Assembly (NCBI GenBank): GCA_009923125.1
Contig: RFUD01000154.1
Span: 1 to 6,169 of the forward strand
Reading direction: 5' to 3'
Source of the DNA: Planctomycetia bacterium
GTDB taxonomy: Bacteria > Planctomycetota > Planctomycetia > Pirellulales > UBA1268
Length of the DNA stretch: 6,169 nucleotides
Shown: one piece after another, positions 1 through 4,960 of the stretch
How positions within the stretch are numbered: position 1 is the first letter of the stretch
How the letters are laid out: each line of letters opens with the position of its first letter
Position numbers and translations under genes: made by a program
The notes under the pieces: model-generated
Seen by the model: only the letters and a program-made list of their open reading frames with translations
The model's database searches: none
What the model was told of the DNA's origin: nothing

Positions 1-36
1 GCTCGGCCGACGCTTGCCGAAGTGCCATTGGCCGAC

Positions 37-357
37 CTATCCTTCGTCCTTCCGGGTGAACTTCTTCTGGCAGGCGGCGATCCAGAGCAGGCACAGTTCG
101 GCGAGCGTGAGACCGGCGGGTGGCGCCGGTTCATCGACGGGCCGAGCCGGCGGCGATGATGGTGGTGGCGGTGGCGGCGCCGCCTGGTCGAGCGATCTCC
201 CGTGCCACTCGACGAGCAGGCGGTGGTAGTTCGCCTTGGCCTCGGGCGAATCCCACGGTCCAAGGTAGATCACCTTCCCGTCGACGCGGACCCGAGCCTG
301 TCCGCTGTGAGCATGAAACCTCATCTGCGGCTCTTCGCCGCGCTTCCTTCGGCCCAT
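37..357 (-). CDS. Truncated tyrosine-recombinase-type integrase, N-terminal fragment
   Basis: The 106-residue product begins with a basic stretch (MGRRKRGEEPQ). An arm-DNA-binding-like segment follows at about residues 12-55, with the pattern MRFHAHSGQARVRVDGK...YLGPWDSPEAKANYHRLLVEW, typical of integrases common in planctomycetes. A proline-rich linker (about 60-81) leads into the start of a core-binding domain (LTLAELCLLWIAACQKKF). It then stops at TAG (37-39). Family members usually run to 300-400 residues with a catalytic R...HxxR...Y domain, which is absent here. The start is supported by a strong ribosome binding site (GGAGGG at 365-370, 8 bases before the ATG). The gene sits just past the 3' end of tRNA-Pro and points away from it, as at genomic islands. 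I infer a broken integrase, by nonsense mutation, frameshift or deletion. Only 36 bases beyond the stop are visible, so a continuation in another frame cannot be excluded. The family assignment rests on recognition of the N-terminal pattern only. Confidence 0.6.
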   Translation of the reverse strand: MGRRKRGEEPQMRFHAHSGQARVRVDGKVIYLGPWDSPEAKANYHRLLVEWHGRSLDQAAPPPPPPSSPPARPVDEPAPPAGLTLAELCLLWIAACQKKFTRKDEG

Positions 358-370
358 TGCAGTACCCTCC

Positions 371-419
371 GAATGGAATCGGTACGTACCCGTTTACGGT
401 GTACCGATTTCGACCATTC
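371..419. repeat. Nested inverted repeat upstream of the integrase fragment (candidate operator or recombinase arm site)
   Basis: The sequence shows AATCGGTAC (377-385) and its exact inverse GTACCGATT (401-409), enclosed by GAATGG (371-376) and its inverse CCATTC (414-419). Inside it, GGTAC-GTACC (381-390) is itself a palindrome and CCGT-TT-ACGG (390-399) forms a third. The GTACC motif also occurs at 362-366, overlapping the integrase ribosome binding site. It lies directly upstream of the integrase start. It could be an operator for an excisionase or repressor, or an arm-type binding site for the integrase itself. The function is inferred; the symmetry is seen directly. Confidence 0.55.
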
Positions 420-426
420 CGAATGG
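414..426. repeat. 13-bp palindrome CCATTC-C-GAATGG
   Basis: This is a perfect inverted repeat with a single central base. Its right arm repeats the GAATGG at 371-376, so the short stretch contains three copies of the same hexamer in alternating orientation. It fits a compact protein-binding site better than a hairpin terminator, because there is no room for a loop and no T tract. Its role is unknown. Confidence 0.4.
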
Positions 427-428
427 CA

Positions 429-445
429 CTGCCGACCGTCGGCAG
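429..445. repeat. 17-bp palindrome CTGCCGAC-C-GTCGGCAG
   Basis: The 8-base arms are perfect around one central base. As RNA it would fold with a 6-bp stem and 5-base loop. No T run follows on either strand, so it is not a standard intrinsic terminator. It lies between the integrase and the tRNA 3' end. It could structure a tRNA trailer transcript or bind a protein. Confidence 0.4.
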
Positions 446-464
446 GTTTCGCTCGATCTACTTT

Positions 465-482
465 TCACGGCATCTGCCGTGA
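465..482. repeat. Hairpin just past the 3' end of tRNA-Pro
   Basis: TCACGGCA (465-472) and TGCCGTGA (475-482) are exact inverse arms separated by two bases. They give a 6-7 bp stem ending one base from the tRNA 3' end on the minus strand. After the hairpin the minus strand reads AAAAG, not a T tract, so termination here would not be the classical intrinsic type. It may mark the tRNA 3' trailer, block exonucleases, or form part of an attachment region. Confidence 0.45.
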
Positions 483-483
483 G

Positions 484-558
484 TCGGGGCGACAGGACTT
501 GAACCTGCGACCTCTTGACCCCCAGTCAAGCGCGCTAGCCAGACTGCGCCACGCCCCG
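484..558 (-). tRNA. tRNA-Pro (anticodon GGG)
   Basis: The minus strand folds into a complete 75-base cloverleaf. The acceptor stem is CGGGGCG paired with CGCCCCG, with discriminator A. The D stem is GCGC/GCGC, the anticodon stem CTTGA/TCAAG around loop CTGGGGG, the variable loop AGGTC, and the T arm GCAGG-TTCAAGT-CCTGT. The anticodon GGG at loop positions 3-5 decodes CCC and CCU proline codons. The C1-G72 acceptor pair is typical of bacterial tRNA-Pro. No CCA is encoded (the next bases are CTC), so the nucleotidyltransferase must add it. The 3' half is a common integration target, and an integrase fragment lies just beyond it. Confidence 0.95.
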
Positions 559-561
559 AAA

Positions 562-603
562 CCGTCAGAAGTGCCCACGCGGATCACGCCGGCACCCTGA
601 CGG
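562..603 (-). other. Long hairpin filling the predicted 5' leader of tRNA-Pro
   Basis: There are three stacked stems: 562-568 with 597-603 (CCGTCAG/CTGACGG), 571-575 with 591-595 (GTGCC/GGCAC), and 579-581 with 587-589 (GCG/CGC), closing on a 5-base loop. On the minus strand only TTT separates it from the first tRNA base. If the promoter at 608-636 is used, transcription would start near 601, at the base of this hairpin, so the whole leader removed by RNase P would be folded. Alternatively it is a weak terminator for the membrane-protein gene upstream, as it is followed by three T residues. Confidence 0.5.
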
Positions 604-607
604 CCAC

Positions 608-636
608 ACTATCGCACAACGCGGCCCGCCCATCAA
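608..636 (-). promoter_or_regulatory. Probable sigma-70-type promoter for tRNA-Pro
   Basis: The minus strand reads TTGATG (631-636), a 17-base spacer, then GATAGT (608-613). Each box matches the consensus at 4 of 6 positions, and a TG one base before the -10 box gives an extended -10. The expected start site is near 601, about 43 bases before the tRNA 5' end. This is a motif match without experimental support. Confidence 0.5.
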
Positions 637-685
637 CACGGGTTCGTACGCCAGGCCCGCAGGCTCCGCCGGCCACGGCCCTGCC

Positions 686-988
686 TCATGCCCGCGCGGC
701 CGACGTCGGTTTGCCGCGTTCACAGACCGCGCCCAGACAGTTCCAGAGCAGCGCCGCCACCGCTCCAGCCGCATAGCCGAGCCCCGCTGTGAGCAGGAGC
801 AACAGCCCGGCCCGACCGGCATCGAACGGCCCGATCACCATCTCCGCCTTCACGCTGTGCAGCCGATACACGAAATCGACCACTCGTTGCGCCACACCCG
901 CGGCCACGAGCCCCTCCCACACGGCATGCCAGCCCGACAGCACCACCGCCAGCACGATGCCCAGACGATTCGGATCGACGTGTCCCAT
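686..988 (-). CDS. Small two-helix membrane protein, function unknown
   Basis: The 100-residue product has two hydrophobic segments, about residues 9-33 (IVLAVVLSGWHAVWEGLVAAGV) and 58-82 (AGRAGLLLLLTAGLGYAAGAVAALLW). A short loop with charged and aromatic residues joins them (VVDFVYRLHSVKAEMVIGPFD), and the C-terminus is short and basic. This predicts a hairpin-like inner-membrane protein. I chose the ATG at 988, not the upstream in-frame ATG at 1003, because GGAGGTGA (991-998) sits at ideal spacing just before 988 and would lie inside the longer version. The start pattern VDPxRLG...GWHxxW resembles small conserved bacterial membrane proteins of unknown function, but I cannot name a family. 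It reads toward tRNA-Pro and diverges from pyrF. Confidence 0.7.
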   Translation of the reverse strand: MGHVDPNRLGIVLAVVLSGWHAVWEGLVAAGVAQRVVDFVYRLHSVKAEMVIGPFDAGRAGLLLLLTAGLGYAAGAVAALLWNCLGAVCERGKPTSAARA

Positions 989-1149
989 GATCACCTCCGG
1001 CACTTCGAGAAACGGCGTCCTGGCCGGGAATGGGCCGCCCGCACACCGCCGACGGCCTCCGGAACCCTACGGCCGCGAATGGCGCAAAAACCAGTTGATC
1101 GCAGCGCCCCCTCGCCAACGGATTCCCCGCGGGACACACTTGGGATTCC

Positions 1150-2085
1150 ATGAGCCCCATGCCCCCCATGAACCCCACCGCCTCCTTCTCCGACCGGCTC
1201 TCTGCCGCCATCCGGGACCGCAAAACACCGGCCTGCGTCGGGCTCGACCCGCGCCGCGACGCGCTGCCGGCCACGTTCGCCGGGACCGCGACCCTCGAGC
1301 CCAAGGAACTCGCCGCCACCTTCGCACGGTTCTGCTGCGAAGTGATCGACGTCGTCGCACCGCTCGTGCCGATCGTCAAGCCACAACTGGCCTGCTTCGA
1401 GGGCCTCGGCCCCCACGGTATGACCGCCCTCGCCGAGGTGATCTCCCACGCACGGGAAAAACGACTCCTCGTGCTCGCCGACGGCAAACGCGGCGACATC
1501 GGCTCCACGGCCGAGGCCTACGCCGACGGCTGGCTTGCCGGTCCGTGGGCGGCGGATGCCCTCACCGTGAATCCATACCTCGGCCTCGACGCCGTCGATC
1601 CGTTCGTGAAGACCGCCCACGAGCGCGGCGCCGGCATCTTCATCCTCGTGAAGACGTCGAACCCGGGGAGCAGGGATTTTCAGGATCTCGTGTCGGGTGA
1701 TTGCACGATCTTCGAGCATGTGGCTGCGGGCGTGGAACAGCTCGCCCATCGCACGGCCGACGGCGGGAGGTATGGCGCGGTCGGGGCCGTCGTGGGGGCC
1801 ACGTGGCCGCGGCAACTCGACACGCTGCGGGCGACGATGCCGCATGCATGGATTCTGGTGCCCGGCTTCGGCAAACAGGGCGGCCGCGCGGCCGACGTCC
1901 GCGGCGCGTTCCACGCCGACGGCCTCGGCGCCCTCGTCGTCAGCGCCCGCGACGTGATCTTCGCCCACTCCCGGCCCGAGATGAACGCGGGACTCAGCGA
2001 CGCCCAGTGGCAGACGGCCGTCGAGCGGGCCTGCCGCGACATGATCGAACGCCTCGCCGCCGACACTCCGGCGGGGAAGTTGTGA
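1150..2085 (+). CDS. pyrF: Orotidine 5'-phosphate decarboxylase (type 2 PyrF)
   Basis: PyrF catalyses the last step of UMP synthesis, decarboxylating OMP to UMP in the cytoplasm. The 311-residue product is a TIM-barrel enzyme with the expected signatures in order: GLDPR (31-35), the first-strand aspartate region; VKPQLACFE (76-84); the catalytic DGKRGDIGST (D111, K113, D116 of the DxKxxD motif); NPYLGLDAVDPF (about 141-152); VGATWP (215-220); LVPGFGKQGG (236-245), the phosphate-binding loop; and SARDVIFA (265-272). The length and the ADGKRGDIGSTAEAYA pattern fit the longer type 2 subfamily found in planctomycetes, myxobacteria and actinobacteria, not the roughly 230-residue E. coli type. Three in-frame ATGs (1150, 1159, 1168) compete as the start and none has a strong ribosome binding site, so the first few residues are uncertain. 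The gene stands alone and converges on the pyrophosphatase gene across a repeat array that starts one base after its stop. Confidence 0.95.
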   Translation: MSPMPPMNPTASFSDRLSAAIRDRKTPACVGLDPRRDALPATFAGTATLEPKELAATFARFCCEVIDVVAPLVPIVKPQLACFEGLGPHGMTALAEVISHAREKRLLVLADGKRGDIGSTAEAYADGWLAGPWAADALTVNPYLGLDAVDPFVKTAHERGAGIFILVKTSNPGSRDFQDLVSGDCTIFEHVAAGVEQLAHRTADGGRYGAVGAVVGATWPRQLDTLRATMPHAWILVPGFGKQGGRAADVRGAFHADGLGALVVSARDVIFAHSRPEMNAGLSDAQWQTAVERACRDMIERLAADTPAGKL

Positions 2086-2092
2086 CGGCAAG

Positions 2093-2120
2093 CGTGGGGC
2101 GACCGTCCCGGTCGCCAATC
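2093..2120. repeat. 28-bp direct repeat, left copy, with palindrome GGCGACCG-TCC-CGGTCGCC
   Basis: It is identical base for base to 2215-2242. The internal palindrome has 8-base arms (2098-2105 and 2109-2116) around TCC. It bounds the tandem array on the left and lies in the opposite orientation to the tandem palindromes when aligned by their common core. Confidence 0.85.
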
Positions 2121-2134
2121 TGGAGTCAACTCCC

Positions 2135-2216
2135 GGCAAGCGGGACGCTTGCCCCACGGTTTCGGCAAGCGGGACGCTTGCCCCACGGTTTCGGCAAGCG
2201 GGACGCTTGCCCCACG
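2135..2216. repeat. Three tandem 29-bp units with palindrome GGCAAGCG-GGA-CGCTTGCC
   Basis: The units start at 2135, 2164 and 2193, exactly 29 bases apart. The first two are identical in full; the third matches for 24 bases before running into the right-hand 28-base repeat. Each holds a perfect 8-base stem around GGA, followed by CCACGGTTTC as linker. Identical copies suggest recent duplication, either by slippage or by repeated insertion of one element. Confidence 0.9.
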
Positions 2217-2242
2217 TGGGGCGACCGTCCCGGTCGCCAATC
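2215..2242. repeat. 28-bp direct repeat, right copy
   Basis: This is an exact copy of 2093-2120, with palindrome arms at 2220-2227 and 2231-2238. It ends 7 bases before the complement of the pyrophosphatase stop codon, so it lies in the 3' untranslated region of that gene or its terminator zone. Confidence 0.85.
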
Positions 2243-2249
2243 CGTCGCA

Positions 2250-3890
2250 TTACGACAGCAACTGCGAGATCAGCGGCAGGAGCTGCTTCTTGCGGCTCAC
2301 GATGTTCTCGAGCGCGTACAGGCTGCGGTCGAGCCGCGGATAGTTGGTGTCCTCGAAAGCCTCGGACTCCTTCGACAACAGCAGCAGCGAGCCGTTGCTC
2401 ACGACGTCGGTGACGAGCAATGCGGCGAAGTCGAGCCGCTGCTTGTCGGCGAACGTTTCGAGCGCCGCCCGCAGGTCGTCCTTCCGCTCCCAGAACAGAT
2501 CGAACCCCGTCTCCTCGATCTGTGAGATCGAAAACCGCACGCCGTGCTCCGTGAACTCCTTGCAGTCCTCGCGGATCACGTCGGTGGCCGTTTTCGACCG
2601 CAGAGCCGAGCCGATCGCGAAAAACTCCTTCACGAACAGGTCGAGATCGACGCCACACCGGCCCGCGAGCCACTCGAGCACGTCGCGATCGACGTCCGTC
2701 GTCGTCGGCGACCGCAGGTGCAGCGTGTCCGAGATGATGCCCGAGGCCATGCAGAGCGCGATCGCCGGCGTGGGCGCGAGCCCCGCCGCGCGAAACTGCC
2801 GCGCCACGAGCGTGCACGTGGAACCCACCGGCTCGTTCAGAAACCGGATCGGCTGCGTGCTCTTCAGGCCGCCGCCGAGCCGATGGTGGTCGAGCACCTC
2901 GACGATCTCGGCCTCGTCCGCCCCGGGCACCGCCTGCGCCAGCTCGTTGTGATCGACGAGCACCAGCTGCGGCTTCGGCGGATTGATGATGTCGGACTTG
3001 AACGCGAGGCCGATCAGGGCCTCGTCGTCCGCCACCACCGGAAACACCGGCTGCCCCGACCGCTCCACGACGGCCCGCGCCTCCGCCACGGTCCACTTCC
3101 CGGGGATCGAGACCACGTCGCGCTCCACGACCGGGTCGATGAACTGGGCCGACTTGATCCGCAGCGTCGTGTTGACGGTGTCGAACGGGCTCTGGATCAC
3201 CGACACGCCCTTCGCCTTCGCGATCTCGACCACTTCGGAGGCCAGCGGAAAACCGCCGGTGATCACGACCGCACGCACGCCCGCGTCGATCGCCGGCAGC
3301 TGGATCGACGGCCGGTCGCCGCACACGACGACGAGCCGCTCGCACGGATACCGCTGCATCCGCTCCGTGAACCCCTCGGCGCTCATCGCGCCGACCATCA
3401 CCAGCAGCTCATCGGCCCGGTCCGGGTCGATCGCGTTGCGGAACGCCCCACCGAGCACCTCGCAGATCTTCCGCAGGCTCGTCGTCACCGCGCGTGCCTT
3501 CGTCGAATCGGCTGCGTCGGTGAAAAACAGCTCCATCATCGTGAGGATCGAAAGCACCCCCACGACCTGCCGCTCGGCATCGACCACGGGGATGGCCCGC
3601 AGGTCGCCCTTCCGCATCCGCTCGTAGGCCTCGTGGAAGGCGTCGCCGAACGCGGCCGTGACGACCTCGCGCCGACAGACGTCCTCCACCTGTGGCCGCA
3701 CGTCCATCACGAGCTTCGGCGCCGCGAGGCCGGCCCGCCGCAGGACGAACTCCGTGCGCTCGTTCGGCGGACCACAGCAGGCAGCGACGGCGTCGGGGCG
3801 CGTCGTCCGCTGCAGCAGGTCGGCGTAGGCGATCGCCGAGCAGATGGCGTCGGTGTCGGGATTGCGATGCCCGAAGACGAGCAGGCTCAT
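2250..3890 (-). CDS. ppaC: Manganese-dependent family II inorganic pyrophosphatase with CBS and DRTGG domains
   Basis: The enzyme hydrolyses pyrophosphate to phosphate, pulling PPi-releasing reactions forward in the cytoplasm. The 546-residue product matches the long, nucleotide-regulated subclass (about 545 residues), in which a regulatory insert splits the catalytic DHH domain. The N-terminal metal motif is GHRNPDTDA (H8, D12, D14). CBS 1 spans about 67-123 and a DRTGG-like domain about 127-245 (GDRPSIQLPA at 191-200). CBS 2 is at about 250-305. The DHH core resumes with LVDHNE (D313) and LDHH (334-336; H335 metal, H336 catalytic by family analogy), then IISDT (D388). A DHHA2 domain ends with the substrate-binding SRKKQ (532-536). 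All expected catalytic residues are present. In characterised relatives the CBS pair binds AMP/ADP (inhibitory) and ATP or diadenosine polyphosphates (activating). It starts 7 bases after the ndk stop, so the two are likely co-transcribed. No clear ribosome binding site is visible, suggesting translational coupling. Confidence 0.95.
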   Translation of the reverse strand: MSLLVFGHRNPDTDAICSAIAYADLLQRTTRPDAVAACCGPPNERTEFVLRRAGLAAPKLVMDVRPQVEDVCRREVVTAAFGDAFHEAYERMRKGDLRAIPVVDAERQVVGVLSILTMMELFFTDAADSTKARAVTTSLRKICEVLGGAFRNAIDPDRADELLVMVGAMSAEGFTERMQRYPCERLVVVCGDRPSIQLPAIDAGVRAVVITGGFPLASEVVEIAKAKGVSVIQSPFDTVNTTLRIKSAQFIDPVVERDVVSIPGKWTVAEARAVVERSGQPVFPVVADDEALIGLAFKSDIINPPKPQLVLVDHNELAQAVPGADEAEIVEVLDHHRLGGGLKSTQPIRFLNEPVGSTCTLVARQFRAAGLAPTPAIALCMASGIISDTLHLRSPTTTDVDRDVLEWLAGRCGVDLDLFVKEFFAIGSALRSKTATDVIREDCKEFTEHGVRFSISQIEETGFDLFWERKDDLRAALETFADKQRLDFAALLVTDVVSNGSLLLLSKESEAFEDTNYPRLDRSLYALENIVSRKKQLLPLISQLLS

Positions 3891-3897
3891 CGGTGGG

Positions 3898-4359
3898 TCA
3901 CGCTTCGCCGGGTGCCTGGAGCCAGCAGGCGAGCGACGGATCCCACGACTGGATCTCGTCGGGCTTGAAGTAGATGCCGATCTCGCGGGCCGCGGACTCC
4001 GGCGAATCGGAGGCGTGGACGAGGTTCATCTGCCGGCTGGCCGAATAGTCGCCCCGGATGGTGCCGGCGGCCGCCTTCAACCCGCTCGTCGCGCCGAGCA
4101 TCTCGCGAACCACGCGGATCACCTCCGGCCCCGCGAAGATCGTGGCCACCACCGGCGACGCGGTGATGAACTCCTCGAGGCCGGGGTAGAACGGCTTCTC
4201 GACGTGTTCGGCGTAATGCTGCTTGGCGAGCGCGGGCGTGACGCGGAGCATCTTCATCGCCACGAGCCGCAGCCCCTTCTCCTCGAACCGTGCCAGGATC
4301 CTGCCGAGCAGCGCCCGCTCGAGGCAGTCGGGCTTGAACATCACGAACGTGCGCTCCAT
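3898..4359 (-). CDS. ndk: Nucleoside diphosphate kinase
   Basis: Ndk transfers the gamma phosphate of ATP to other NDPs through a phosphohistidine, balancing NTP and dNTP pools. The 153-residue product has the family features: ERTFVMFKPDCLER at the start (K9), REMLGATSG (R85, T91), IRGDY (101-105; R102), and the active-site NLVHASDS (112-119; N112, H115). Most Ndk proteins read NxxHGSD, so the alanine in place of glycine is a small variation. The C-terminus extends about 10 residues beyond the usual 140-143. A weak GAGAG motif lies about 10 bases before the ATG. The gene lies 95 bases downstream of the NUDIX gene and 7 bases upstream of the pyrophosphatase gene, all on the minus strand, suggesting a nucleotide and pyrophosphate operon. 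Confidence 0.95.
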   Translation of the reverse strand: MERTFVMFKPDCLERALLGRILARFEEKGLRLVAMKMLRVTPALAKQHYAEHVEKPFYPGLEEFITASPVVATIFAGPEVIRVVREMLGATSGLKAAAGTIRGDYSASRQMNLVHASDSPESAAREIGIYFKPDEIQSWDPSLACWLQAPGEA

Positions 4360-4454
4360 GAAACGTCACTCTCGAAGGTGTGGGGGAAGGTGCAGATCGG
4401 GTCGACGTGCCGAGTGTACTCAGCCGTCGATCCGGGCCGAAGACCAATGCGGCT

Positions 4455-4901
4455 TCATATCCGCACGGTGCCCGCCCGGACGGCCAGGAGGAACTCACGG
4501 TTTCCCTCCAGGAGCGTCGGCTCGGCGAGCAGTTCGGACGCCGTGAGCCAGAGGATTTCCTCCACCTCCACCGGGTGTGGCACGAGGACGGCGTGGTCGG
4601 CGAGGGCGACGGTCCACCATGCGAGCGCCGTGCCCCAGGGCGTGACGCTCCGCCACACACACGCCCCGGCCGTGACGGTGGCCGCGAGTTCCTCGTGGCA
4701 TTCGCGAACGACGGCGGCGTGCTCCTCCTCGCCCGATTCGATGTGACCGCCCGGAAAGCAGACGCGGCCCCCGGCGGCCACCGTGCGACCCCGGCGGATG
4801 GCGAGAAACAGTCCCTGCCGCCGCGCGATCGCCACCACGCCGTGCTTCACGATCTCCACCGGCGGCGGTGTGGCCGGCGGACGTTTTTCGCCTCGCTCCA
4901 T
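4455..4901 (-). CDS. NUDIX hydrolase (MutT-like)
   Basis: NUDIX enzymes cleave nucleoside diphosphates linked to another group, using divalent metal. The 148-residue product carries a NUDIX box at residues 52-74: G52-x5-E58-x7-R66-E67-C68-x-E70-E71, with the metal-binding REC-HEEL core intact. The final glycine and hydrophobic positions of the consensus are A73 and A74, a deviation seen in some family members. A beta-rich core surrounds the box (HGVVAIARRQGLFLAIRRG before it; WWTVALADHAVLVPHPVEVEEILWLTASELL after it). The substrate cannot be told from sequence; a house-cleaning role on oxidised or dinucleotide substrates is possible. The ATG at 4901 has no ribosome binding site; GTG codons in the VEIVKHGVV region are alternatives, and the proline-rich first 15 residues may not be translated. 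It diverges from ftsH over a 59-base gap. Confidence 0.88.
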   Translation of the reverse strand: MERGEKRPPATPPPVEIVKHGVVAIARRQGLFLAIRRGRTVAAGGRVCFPGGHIESGEEEHAAVVRECHEELAATVTAGACVWRSVTPWGTALAWWTVALADHAVLVPHPVEVEEILWLTASELLAEPTLLEGNREFLLAVRAGTVRI

Positions 4902-4911
4902 ACACTACACT
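4884..4911 (+). promoter_or_regulatory. Candidate ftsH promoter
   Basis: TACACT occurs twice, overlapping by one base (4901-4906 and 4906-4911), and matches the TATAAT consensus at 4 of 6 positions. A T-rich TTTTTC (4884-4889) lies 16 bases before the second copy as a poor -35 box. In this GC-rich divergent gap it is the most AT-rich stretch, so a promoter here is reasonable, but the match is weak and overlaps the first codons of the divergent NUDIX gene. Confidence 0.3.
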
Positions 4912-4960
4912 GTGGCATTCCGCCGCCTTTCCGCCCACTCCCCCGCGAGCCGACTCATCG

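Larger units (their letters stand above)
2087..2242. repeat. REP/REPIN-like palindromic array between convergent genes
   Basis: This array fills nearly all of the gap between the pyrF stop and the pyrophosphatase stop. It begins with a lone half palindrome (GGCAAGCG, 2087-2094). A 28-base repeat (2093-2120), a 14-base spacer, three tandem palindrome units and a second identical 28-base repeat (2215-2242) follow. On opposite strands the two palindromes share the pattern GGCNNNCGGGACGNNNGCC followed by CCACG. Being symmetric and placed between converging genes, the hairpins may end transcription from both sides, although no T tract follows any of them. The structure is seen directly; mobility and function are inferred. 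Confidence 0.85.

Noticed and set aside
21..430. Inverted 9-base match AGTGCCATT (21-29) and AATGGCACT (422-430) as possible element ends
   Set aside because: A 9-base inverted match within about 400 bases is not far from chance expectation, and the extension beyond it is only patchy.
1095..1125. Possible pyrF promoter (TTGATC at 1095-1100)
   Set aside because: No acceptable -10 box lies 16-18 bases downstream (ACGGAT or CGGATT), so I do not call a promoter in the 989-1149 gap.
720..1508. 262-codon open frame on the minus strand
   Set aside because: It overlaps the small membrane protein in another frame and crosses the start of pyrF in antisense; there is no ribosome binding site and no recognisable domain.
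2135..2216. CRISPR array
   Set aside because: The 29-base periodic units follow each other with no unique spacers, and the unit is a perfect palindrome with linker, so it is a tandem palindromic repeat.
2149..2413. Short plus-strand open frames over the repeat array (products like KRDACPTVSASGTLAP)
   Set aside because: They are translations of the palindromic repeats running into the antisense of ppaC. There is no independent coding signal.
991..3345. 784-codon open frame on the minus strand
   Set aside because: It overlaps pyrF in antisense and the pyrophosphatase gene in another frame. Its product is low-complexity Arg/Gly/Ala-rich and shows no domain, as expected of a GC-rich shadow frame.
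2544..3968. 474-codon open frame on the plus strand
   Set aside because: It is antisense to the pyrophosphatase and ndk genes, whose minus-strand products have every catalytic motif. The plus-strand product is an Arg/His/Asp-rich shadow.
3887..4660. 257-codon open frame on the minus strand
   Set aside because: It runs through ndk and part of the NUDIX gene in a wrong frame, and both have strong family motifs in their own frames.
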